Shown here in pieces: positions 27,101 to 39,000 of a stretch of DNA of 64,000 nucleotides; the stretch's first letter is position 1, and the number at the start of each line of letters is the position of its first letter. Location: positions 46,953,001-47,017,000 of the forward strand of contig CM060842.1 of NCBI GenBank assembly GCA_030762175.1, in the 5' to 3' direction. A program made the translations under genes and the position numbers. Source of the DNA: Metallyticus violacea. Lineage: Eukaryota; Arthropoda; Insecta; Mantodea; Metallyticidae. The notes beneath the pieces are model-generated. The model saw only the letters and a list, made by a program, of their open reading frames with translations, was not told where the DNA came from and made no database searches.

Positions 27101-29984
27101 TTCAGAGGCTGTTGCCTTTATTGTTAGTACTGATTCACATACCTTCAAAGTATGTCAAAGTAATTTTGTAAATGAAATTTGTGTCATCCTTGTCAAAATG
27201 TTTTACTTATGTTAATGCTAATATACTAGGACTAGTATTTGTCATTTACATAATTATATTAATTATAATTTAAGGAAATGCTTTATGAAGGACTCTTTTA
27301 AATTAATACTTAATTTACTTAATTATTTATTTTTAGATTTCATTTTTTGGGCTAATAAAACAGAATTTTTATTAATACTCTTGACTATTACTATGATCTT
27401 GATAATTTCTATATTTTATTTAATTACATAAGTTAACAGAATTTCTACCATATTGCAAGAAAGAAAAAGCTTCCTCTCAAGCTGGAAGCCCAAATGTAAG
27501 GCAGAAATTCTAAAATCTGTACATATATACAAGTGCTAGGTGTGAATAGCACATGTCAGTTATATGATTAAAGGCTGCCAGGGATTCCAATTTTCATCAA
27601 TTTATAATATTAGAAACAAACCTGTTCTATGGACTTTCACTCAATTGAAAGAATTAAAATATAAATAATAGACAATAGTGTGAAACATTCAATGCCTGGC
27701 AACCCTAAATGTAATTACATTTTACAGGACAAACACAACAGTGCACTACCAGAACTGTGCCAGGCTTCTAGCTGGTTTGCTGAATGTACATCGACTTTGT
27801 GATAAGCATTACTAGGACTTTCACATAGTTTGTGCATTATTGATACTGTTGTGATAGCTAACTCACCGAATCTGATCTCAGTCAGATGTCCTTTAAGGTA
27901 TTTCCAAACAGAATTAGCTGTAAAAATGCATATGCATAAGAAGATTGCAAATTATCTTTCAAACACTTTAAAAAAAGTACATTGACATTGGGTGGATAAC
28001 TTTTTTCAGTCCTTTCATGGAAAGATGCCCAGCATAATTATACATGCATATATTTATTCTTCCCCTTCCTGTTAAATTTAAGTGCATAATATTAAACGAC
28101 TAAAGAGTGGACCACATACCACTGAAGCTGTTATTGCCACTTCCATGTGTGCTGGTGGGCGAGGCAATGTCTCCACTGATGCGACAGCCTGTACTAAGAT
28201 GTTGTTCACTCTTGCTGAGTTCACCAGTAAGAAGATTAGCCACACTACCAGGGCTCACACCAGGTCCTGGCCAGCTGCCTCGGCTTGCACTGGACTTTAC
28301 CAGCTTTGGGTCACGTGGAGGTAGCTGCAGCAAACTTCTCTTCAAACTACTAGTTCCACCATTGCTGCTGCAACCTTTACCATCACAGGTAGTTTCATTG
28401 CTGTGTGTCACATTCCAGTTAAGTGCTAAGAGGTTCCGCATAGCAACCCCTGGAGTGCTTGCACATGATCCTCCACGGTCTCTTGCAAATGTCAGCACAT
28501 CCATCAGCCATCGCACTACTTTCCATGCTATGTTAAGCTGAGATTGGAAGTCCTGCAGCTGGGCCAGGCGATCTTTTGCTGCTGCTACCTCTGATGATGA
28601 GAAAGCCTGAAAGAACAGTTTATAGATTTTCAGGCACTGCAAGATATTGCAATGTATAATATAACTTACTTTTAAACAAACAAACTCAAAATGTTAAAGA
28701 TCTCTCAGGGTTTAAATGTCCTGTGCTTCTGTAGATCTCCTGTGGTATTGGACGTCAATGTGTTGTAAATACAAAGCAACAAAATAAAATATTTTGACTC
28801 ATAATTCTTACCTCTCTATGACTGTGATGAGCCAATACTGTATCCAGCTCAAGTATGCACGAGAGGCGAGAGTATCGAGAAATAACATCACGTTGATATG
28901 TACCAAGGTGTACCATTTCAAACACCTGGACGGGAAGTGCAATGAGGTCACCTCGTTGTAACAAGGCCTCTGTTTGTCCTGGCACAGCACATGCTGACTC
29001 TGCACGAGGCACCACAATTAGGAAAGCTACATCAGGACTCAGATCTACCACCTCAGCATCGTACAGTCTAGAAATAGAAATTAAAAATAAATCTATCACT
29101 AGTATTATTATAAGAAGCACATAAAAAGACTGAAAAACATGTCGCCCAAGATTAAAGAAGAATAAGAAAATTAATTTAAAATTAGGATAAAAAAAAGGTT
29201 GAAGATTTTCTACCTTTTGACCCCATGATATTATATCGTATATCATATCATATACTTTATTCATTTTTGGAAACTTATTACAGTTTCATGGCTTCATCAG
29301 TTACAAAACATACAATTTCAAACTGCATTTACTCATAATTTATTGATTATATTGCTTATAATTTTTTAAGTATTCATTGAATTTGTATATACTATAAAAA
29401 CACTGATTAATTAAAAATCTCTTCACCTGCTTCCTAAATCTAATCAGGTGTGTGTCTGTGATTTCATTAGTTATTAAGTTATACATTTGGATGCCAAAAT
29501 GCAGAATTGAATGAATCTTTTTAGTTGTTCTAGCAGTTTGTAGGTATATTTTTTGCTTGCTCTAGTACTGTGATCGTGAATTATTTTACTGAAGTAAAAT
29601 TGTTGAATATTGCTATTTATGTAACATACACTTTTTAGTATATATTGGCATGGTAAGGTGAGTATGCTGTTCTGTATAAAGTACCTTCTACAATGGGTGG
29701 ATTTATTTAGATTAAAAATTTTACGTATAATTTTCTTTTGTGCTAAGAAAAGTATTTTAGCATCTGCTGAATTACCCTCAAAATAATGCCATAAATGAGA
29801 GCTGATTGTACATATGCAAAATAGAACATTTTTAAAGTGCTAAGATTGCATACCTTTTTAAGCACAGAGATTATATAATGAGTCCTGTTAATCTTTGTTA
29901 TGATGTTGTAAATAAGCGACTTCCAGTTGAAAATTTTGTCTATAGTTACTCCTAAAAATTTTACTTCTGAGACATACTGAATTA

Positions 29985-30042
<58 letters not shown>

Positions 30043-33000
30043 GATGATCATTGGATCAATATTTTGTCTTTCCTTGCTAGAGGGGGCAAAACTCATGCAC
30101 TGGAATTTATTGGCAATAGTATCAACTTATTAGAGAGCCATTCTGTTAAACTAGCCATAACTTCAGCTGCCTGTTGTTGTAAATTTGTATAAGTGTTTCC
30201 CTTTAATATGCAGCTTGTATTATCTGCATACATTATTGTTGCTGCATGAGGTATGTTAATTTGCAAATCTTCTATGTAGACTAGAAACAAAAGAGGTCCA
30301 TGGTTTGAACCCTGCAGAACCCTGGTTGCTATTAAGTTTGAGTTAACGTTTCTACCATTTATTACATTTCTTATGTGTGTTAACTGTGTCCTGTTGTTTA
30401 GATAAGATTTGAACCACACAAATGCTATTCCACAGATACCATATGATTCCAGTTTAGATAATGAGATATTGTGATCCACCAAATCAAATGCTTTGCTCAG
30501 ATCCATGAACACACCAAGTGTGTTGCCATCAATTCCTTCAGCAAGTGTTTGCTTTATAAAGGAATATAGGGCATTATTTATGCTCTTATTTTTCCTAAAG
30601 AGAAATTGGCCTGTAGTTATCAATATTATTTGGGTTATCTTTTTTGAATATAAGAACAGTTTTACTTGATATTGTACTTACGAAGCTGTTGACAATGGAT
30701 TGACAATATAAGTAAAGTAAGTACTTTTTTGTAAGTGAATGGAGTTTAGTGTAAAAAATGAATACCTAAGTTTAAATTTTACTTGATTTAAGATTCTCTG
30801 GAAATTTTCCTGAAGTAATGGAACAATTACATATATCAATTAGGGGATCAATAATATATCTTATGCATTGTTTAATTAAACATTCTGGTACATCATCTAG
30901 TTCAGCTGAATAACTATTCTTTTTGGAGTTAACTATATTAATTATTTCCTCATATGTTACTGGCTTAAGGTATACACTATTTTCACTTCTATTTAGTTTG
31001 AGATGTGTAATAGTATTAATGTTAATTAGGGGTGAAAACATTCTATCAGTAATGGTGGTGAAATGATTATTAAAAATATTAGCAACTTCACTTGGATTAT
31101 CATATTTTTCATTGTTGACTGTTAGAGTTATATTTTTATATGTGTCAGTCTTAAAATTAGCTGTTTCATCCAGATTACATTCCAACTGGTCTTGTTTTTA
31201 TTTGATGAATTGTAAATCTGTTCATCAACATGTTTCTTAGCTACTTTTATTACTTTACTATAAATTTGCTTATACTTGATATTATTGTATGATTTAGTTT
31301 AACTACACACTCTTAATGCTTCAGTTACTTTCATAATATATAGAACCAGTTCTATATATTATGACAAGTAAGTGAAGCATTAAAAGTGTGTAGTTAAATT
31401 AGATCATACAATAATATCAATTATATGACTGACTTCACTGTGCAAGTTCCAATTAACATCTTAATTTGCTTATACTGTTTAAAACATTTTATAAATCCTT
31501 CAGATTTATTTATTTTACTTATATTAAATAGGTGTTGCATCTGTTTACTAGAGTTAATGATTCCCTTTGTAATCCACTTTATACTTTTGGTAGTGTGGCC
31601 ATTAGTTAATGATTTATAGGGCAATACAGTATTAAAGTAGTGCATTAATATGGTCATAAACTTAGAGGATTTAAGGTCTACAGTTACTTTGTCATAAACT
31701 TCATACCAATCTTCCTTTTCCAGTAGAAAATTAAAGTAATGTATGCTATCCTTGGGGAAGAACCTTTATGTAAATTTTTGGGATGCTCTTACCATTTTTG
31801 ATTTATTTATTGGTTAAAGTTAAGATTATAGCATTATGATCGAGAAGCCAGTGTTAACATTCATTAGAATGATCTCTTTAATTGTTTGATCAAGAAGCAT
31901 AACATCAATTGATGTGCTTGAAGAGTTAGTAACTCTTGTGGCATTATAAAAGAAGTCATATGGAGTGAAAAGGAAAGATACCAGAATGAGCTTAACAGCC
32001 TTCATTTTTGAAAACAGAAGAAAAAGGTTACTGACAAGGAAATAAGTCCACAAAGAATTATATAAATTGATATAGCATTTTTATTATAATTTATGCTCTC
32101 AAACGAATAAAAACTTCTTTTTTATGGATATTTTCAACTGGTAAGGATGTTTTTAAGTTGAAGATAATGTAAAGTATATTAATCATTATTAATTTTTATT
32201 TATTTTATATATGCTTAACAGTAGAACATTAAATTAGTTATTAATTTAGCATTCAATTTATTCATCATGCAATATAATGCCAAAGTTTCACAAGGTGTAT
32301 AAGCAACTTCTTCCCCTGCAAAGCTTTTTCATAGATAATTATCTATAAATATTGTACTTACGAAGCTGTTGACAATGGAGTAGTAATATATCCTAAACTT
32401 AGGTATTCATTTTTTTATACTAAACTCCACTTACTTACATAAAAGTAAGATGCATTTCGGGAGAATCTCTCCCATCTTCAGTTGCTCATGGAACCGCCAT
32501 ACTCAAAATGATGGCTGGCCACCCGGATGTTTCTGTGGTGGCCTCTGTTGGTTGAAGTAGGAAATTGCTGAGTTCATCCATAGGAGGAAACTCGAAATTC
32601 ATTAATGTATGAAGATGGGAGAGATTCTCCCGAAATGCATCTTACTTTTATGTAAGTAAGTGGAGTTTAGTATAAAAAAATGAATACCTAAGTTTAGGAT
32701 ATATTAGTACTCCATTGTCAACAGCTTCGTAAGTACAATATTTATAGATAATTATCTATGAAAAAGCTTTGCAGGGAAGAAGTTGCTTATACATCTTGTA
32801 ACCTTTTTTAATATATGGTCACTTTTGAACCAAAAACCATGAAATAAAACCGAAAATTAAACTGCTGAAACATCTTCACAACCCATTCGAACTATCTACT
32901 TGGGAAAAATTTTTTTATCTTAAAAAATAGAAAAAAAAAAACCTAATGAATTTCAAGTTTCCTCCTATGGATGAACACAGCAATTTCCTACCTCAACCAA

Positions 33001-36000
33001 CAGAGGCAACCACAGAAACATCTGGGTGTCCAGCCATCGTTTCAAGTAATGGCAGTTTGGTGAGCACTGAAGATGTGAGAGATTCTCCCAAAATGCATCT
33101 TACTTTTATGTAAGTAATTGGAGTTTAATGTAAAAAAATGAATACCTAAGTTTAGAAGTATCTATAACTTTAAATTAACCTATTTAAAGAAATTGTTCTA
33201 AAGAAGAATCAGACTTGAAAAGTTTTGGTCATGCCTGGGATTTGAACCACTGACTTCAGCCTTCTGTGCCAAAGACTAACCAATTGACTACCATGTTCTC
33301 ACCTGTCTCATCTGACTATATATCCCATAGATCTGCCTAGGGCTTTCTCTACTGTGAGAGATTTATTCTTAAGAGGTAATTTGTTCTTTCATACTAGCTA
33401 CATGTAACACATTAATTGGAAAGGCATCAGATGAGAAAGGTTCAGGTTCTATACTGAAGAGGACAGCATTTGTTAGAGCTTTGTCATGGAAAGTCAAAGA
33501 TCCATAGTTTGAATGCCAGCTGTGATTCTTTTTGTTTGATTCATTCTTTAAACTGACCTGCTTGTATACTGGAAGTAGGTATAATTTTTAACATGCATAT
33601 ATAGTAATTTAATCTTGCTACTTGTGGCCATTGGGTGCAATTAGCTAACTGGAAGTATAGACTTGTTCCTAGGGAAAATTTAGTTTCATCATCTCATGCA
33701 TTCACTAATACCCATAAGTGTTGGAAACAGTCCTACCAAGGCCAAACTACCTGGATGTATACCTGCTGGGAGCAGTTCGAATGCCTCATTCAATGTACCT
33801 CTAGTGATGTTTAAGCAACCACAAGTGCTCGGGTACAATAGAGTACACATCAAGATATGTGGGGTGTTAGAACTAGCAAGTTTGACAAGGATTTTTTGGT
33901 TTGGCATAAAATTAAATTATATGATTAGCTTCACTATGCAAGTTCCAATTTACATTTTAATTAAATTATGATATTTACAAAATGTTATACTACTTGACTT
34001 AAAGTTTCTTTTATGGTTAAGGTATTTATTTCTAAATAACTTTCTTCCATGAATTCACAAATAGACAAATAACTTGTTCATATGTTAAAAATTAAAAAAT
34101 AAATTTCATGCCTATGAAATGGCTTATGTTATATACTGTTACAATTTGTTTTTCTTTGAACCTGTAATCATAATGTCAATAGTTATTGATTTTTAATTGC
34201 TTTGATTTTTCCTTTCCTGGTCTCTGGTGCTTTTTCCAGTACTCAGGCTTCTAGATGTAGGTATTATACAAAGTTCTGCTCTCTAGATTAAATGCTTAAT
34301 GAGTTGTAAAAATGAGTTGCTTAAGAATTCTCTAACATTAGTAGCATTTGATAATGAGAAAAAACATTGCCAAGTATTATAACATGACAATGTTAAGCAA
34401 TATCCTCCTTTATTTAATACAGGTTCTTAAAAATAAAAAAAAAAATATTGCATAATTATCACCTGTGTGTGAGTGCCTCTTGAGGGCTGACTTCCATATA
34501 AGAGAATAATCGACGAGCAGTTGCAGCCACCAGCTCAACAAACACTCGCTGCTGTTCTGTAGGTGTCTCATCATCTGACTGTTCATCTCCAGATGCAGAA
34601 CTGAGTGTTTCATTTGATGAACAGCCAATTGTTTTATGCCGAGTACTCTGACGCTTCAGCCACTCCCATTCTTCTCTATAATTTTAATCATTACATTTTA
34701 TGATGTTAATCATTAGTGTTGTATATATATTATACATATTTTAATAACTTTCTACAGTAATGCATTATATGCAATTAAATATGTGAATAAATACATCTCT
34801 GAAGTTATTTTTATATAAAAAAGGTAACATTTTTAAAAACATGCAATTCATACTCTTTAAGTAATGAAATTATTGAGAAGATAGGTGCTACTTACGAGGA
34901 TACATGAGGGTTATCCCTTATTTTGCAATGTGGAAGAACATTAGGTGCTTTGGTGGGAACAACCACTTGAATAAGGTCAACAGAACTACGCATTTTGAGA
35001 TAACCTAAGTAAAGCCCTCGGCTTAGCCGAATACTGCTTACTTGGTGGTATGTTATCTGCTCCTGAAATAGTTTTAAGAATATAAGTTGAAGGGAAAAGA
35101 ACGAAAAAAAGAAAAAAAAGTTTTCTTTGCAAATCTGTAGAATATACAATCTCCCTGTCTTAAAATAACTTGTGTCAAATCTGTTAACTCAATATCCAAT
35201 CATTAAAAATGCATCATTTCACTACAGTTAAACTAGCAGACATGCATATGACATATGGGACAGCTTGTATTTTGTGTATTGGCAATGGAGGTCATAGCTT
35301 TGAGCAATTCTTATAATTTTTTCAGTATCACTTTTATAATATTTGAACAATTTGCTATATAATCCTTAAAATTAAATAAAAAAGTAACTTTTCATGTTGA
35401 GATTCTTCCAAATCCTTATTTCTTTCATATTGCTATATCTTGAAATGAAAGAATTTTTGGACACTATTTACTATGAAAAAATATTTAATTACAAGCCCTC
35501 TATTTTATCATAAAATTAGGAATAGTTATTCTAAAATATCAAATCAAAATTTAGGCTAATGTACTTGTATATTTTTGAGGAAAAGTATACTTTTATGATA
35601 ATGTGTTATCTAATCAGTGGGAAAGCATGACTTTTTGTGTAGAGTAGACTGAGATATTAAAATTAATGGAAAATCTAATTTATGCTAAATATATCACAAA
35701 GATGACCCTGTAAAGTTACCATAAAATGTTTTTGTGTTCATAATCATAAAATATATAAAAAAATAATAAATAATCCACTTTTACTCTTACTCTTATTCTT
35801 AAATATGTTTGCACAAATATAAACTCAATTTCCAGTCCTTTTTCTGCTCAAATACATCAATCACACTTGAAATGAATTTCTGATGTTTTACTAAACCTTT
35901 TACTATCCCTTTCTCTAAATTCATTTTAAGATACCATGCTGTTTTGTAGCAGTTGACAATCACATAGAAATAGTGGAAAAACAGTTGTAAATGAAGAGTT

Positions 36001-39000
36001 ACCAACCTGTCATATAATCTAAGTCCTGCATAAACTAATATACAATTAGGGAGTTTAAAAATGGGTAGATTTAAGTATAATAAATAATGGGAAATGGCAT
36101 TTACTGTTAAAATAAAATAATTACCTCATTCCATACTACCAAAATATAACTAAATGACAAATATTATATTTTAAATTGATATCTATATCCTAGCTTTCTG
36201 TTGAGCTTCAGTTTCTGTATAATCCCAAATGAGAGCAAACATAAACAACTGGGCAGAGGCAAGCTTTAGGTAGAGATGAGCCTAGCCTTCACAGTAACAA
36301 AAACTTCATGAAACTGCCCTTTACCTCTCCCCTGACAGTGATGTGAAAAGTCACTACTATGCTAACAGAAGACAGGCTGAGCCTTCAATTGTATTATTGG
36401 TGATCTGCTATCTATATCACAGACAGCACACTAGTTCAAACAAGAAAATATTTGAATTTATTAACACATAGAAGACACACTAATTTTGAATAGGCTCAGC
36501 TTCAGAGCCTTAAAGGAGGCTTTGCCTTTGTATATAATTTATAAATTTATTAGCAATATTGAAAAACAGTATTATTTTTGTATGAGATCTTGACAGATAA
36601 AGCTATATTAAAAATATATGATAATTTTAATGAAGGTAGCACAGATTGAGCACATTTATTCTCTTTATGTATTTTAACTTGTCTTTACTTGGCCATTTTG
36701 CTGTACTGTACGTATAATATTCAATGCTGTTCAGAAGTGTATTAATACTATTCTGAACTAAACCACCACCACCACCAATAATAATAATAATAATAATAAT
36801 AATCATAATAACAACAACAACAGCAATAGTGTAATATAATAAACAAATTGAAGAATTTCAATGTCTTAGATTCATTTCCCTTTTTATAACAATATAATAT
36901 CATCAATGTGTTTTCTAAATACTGGCTAGAGGTTTTGCAAATTGGAATACAAAGGGAATATGAAATGCTGTATATGTGTTTAGACTAACCTGTATGGAGG
37001 CCATGAGCAGTTCTCCTACATCAGGTTCCTCATGTGTTGCTAACTTCTTTTGCACCTTACTGAGAGGCAGCCATCGAGAATTGAGGACGGAGACACTCTT
37101 GGGAGAGCGAATATAATTGATAGTGGAAATGACAAGGGTACCTTGCGAATCTCGCAGGGGCCGATGGTACAACTGTCCCAGGTCTTGAATACATAGTGCA
37201 GCCTAAATAGCAATACAGTTTATTTACAGATTAAAATAAGAAAATATTCATTATCAGGTTAAACAAGACATCTGTGACAATGTAACAGAATCCCTCCTTT
37301 TGGGGGATAGGCATCCAACTCCACAAAGGAAAAAGAAATATGTGAAGGCAAATGATAAAAACCTATATGGAAGGAAACTAATAACTAAAAATTCTTTGAA
37401 TGCTGTAACAACTTTATATTTTACTAAGGTACATAATTAAATTAATTTTTAGACTAGCTTATATCTACTGTTATCCTATATTATCATAAAAGAATTTAAA
37501 ACTCAAAGAGTTAGTTCTAAAACTATTCAGAATTATTCAGGAGTTTCAGACAATTGTCTGACAAGTTTATTATAATTTATATTATAAGTTATTGATCATT
37601 TAACTTATTTCATATGATTTTCAAAATATTTTAAAAAATAAGTATGTGTTAAAAGTAGATCTTCTGTTAGCATTTGCTTAGATAGATGATTGTTTCATTC
37701 ATTACAACCAGGGTTGAGCGAGTAAATGATCTGCATGTATTTTATGTGTAATTTACATATAAAATACCTAATGTAGGAAACTTTTTCTACATAAAGTAAA
37801 AACTAACATTATGGATGCTCTTTAACATCTCAGGTCATCAGCGTCCCATTCAACTCGGGGCATGAAATGGCTGACTAATTTGCTCAGAGGCCTCTCTTTC
37901 AGGCTTGAAGTTCTTTTTCGTGCCGTAAATGTACGACACGGGACCCACGACTTTACTTCCCTTCCAAAGGAAGCCATACTTAGGATTTTTACGCCCGAAA
38001 AAATCCATAGGTCCTGCCCGGGTTCGAACCGGCGATCTTGGGTTTAGGAGGCAAGTATGGTAACCACTACACCACCAGGACCAACTAAATCTTTGATGAT
38101 TAGTTATTAACCACATAAGATTTGGAACATTATTACATTAAATGAGTTATTAATAATAATGTAGAAATTAATATTTACTTTAAATGATGTACTATAAAAA
38201 GGGCTTTATCACTTATTGGTTTGAGATAAATTCACTTACTCATTTTATTCTTTACAGCAAATTACTGTTGTTTTCTGACTTGTTTCTAGTGACAAAGAAT
38301 GTTTATTTTAACATAAAATGTTCACATAAGAATTTGGTTTCTGTTCAGTTAAAAAAGATTCTTTTATATAATTATCACCTGAACTCCAGCATTTTATAGT
38401 GGTAAATTTTACAAAACTAACAGAACAGTACACATTCATGTTATCTAGTAAATAATCATCATACATTTGGTATTTAATTTTAAGTGAGTAATAAACATGT
38501 ACTAGTTTGAAAACATCTTATGATACAGTTGAACTACACACTCTTATGCTTCACTTACTTGTTGAGTGTGTAGTTCGACTGTATCATAAAATGTTTTCAA
38601 TTATATGATTGGCTTCACTGTGAATGTTCCAATTAACATTTTAGTTAATGTACTAGTTTCTTCAATTTTTCAAATTAAAGATGATTTCTGTTAGCATTAT
38701 GGACAAAATAGCTTGTCAACATGACCATCAGGTAATTGTAGTACCATCCATAATTCTGTTGCATCAGTGACATTATTTTCCGACTTCTGACAAATATTGA
38801 TGACAGGTTCTAAGAGTGCAATTGTTTCATTTACATTGAAAGAAATTTTCTTCAAATAAGAATGATTTTATAGATGTTGAAAGTTTATTGAATTCATCAT
38901 TAGCAGCCCCTTTAGGCATTATTGCGATGATGTTTTTCAGTGAGACACAGACATCTCAGTGAGAGCACCAGTGAGTGTCCATGGCAAAACTAACTCTAGA

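Larger units (their letters stand above)
29280..32060 (-). pseudogene. Jockey-like LINE, nearly full RT, broken by foldback insertions
   Basis: Minus strand, 5' to 3': end of an APE endonuclease (TNSSSTSIDVMLLDQTIKEI), a linker, RT N-terminus (VNSKKNSYSAELDDVPECLI), palm (GVFMDLSKAFDLVDHNISLS, VLQGSNHGPLLFLVYIEDLQ), catalytic YADNTSC in place of YADDT, thumb (VKFLGVTIDKIFNWKSLIYN) and C-terminus (LINQCFYSIYKFNEYLKNYK). A (ATT)n expansion encodes an Asn run before VIQYVSEVK. Foldback pieces interrupt it at 30660-30775 and 31277-31464. Asp-to-Asn at the active site and frame breaks make it inactive. It is in the same orientation as wake. Confidence 0.85.

Noticed and set aside
28107..28541. 144-residue plus-strand open frame
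   Set aside because: It is the reverse strand of wake exon 13.
33689..33907. 72-residue minus-strand open frame
   Set aside because: Not recognised, no splice support, next to a repeat fragment; probably part of an unknown repeat.
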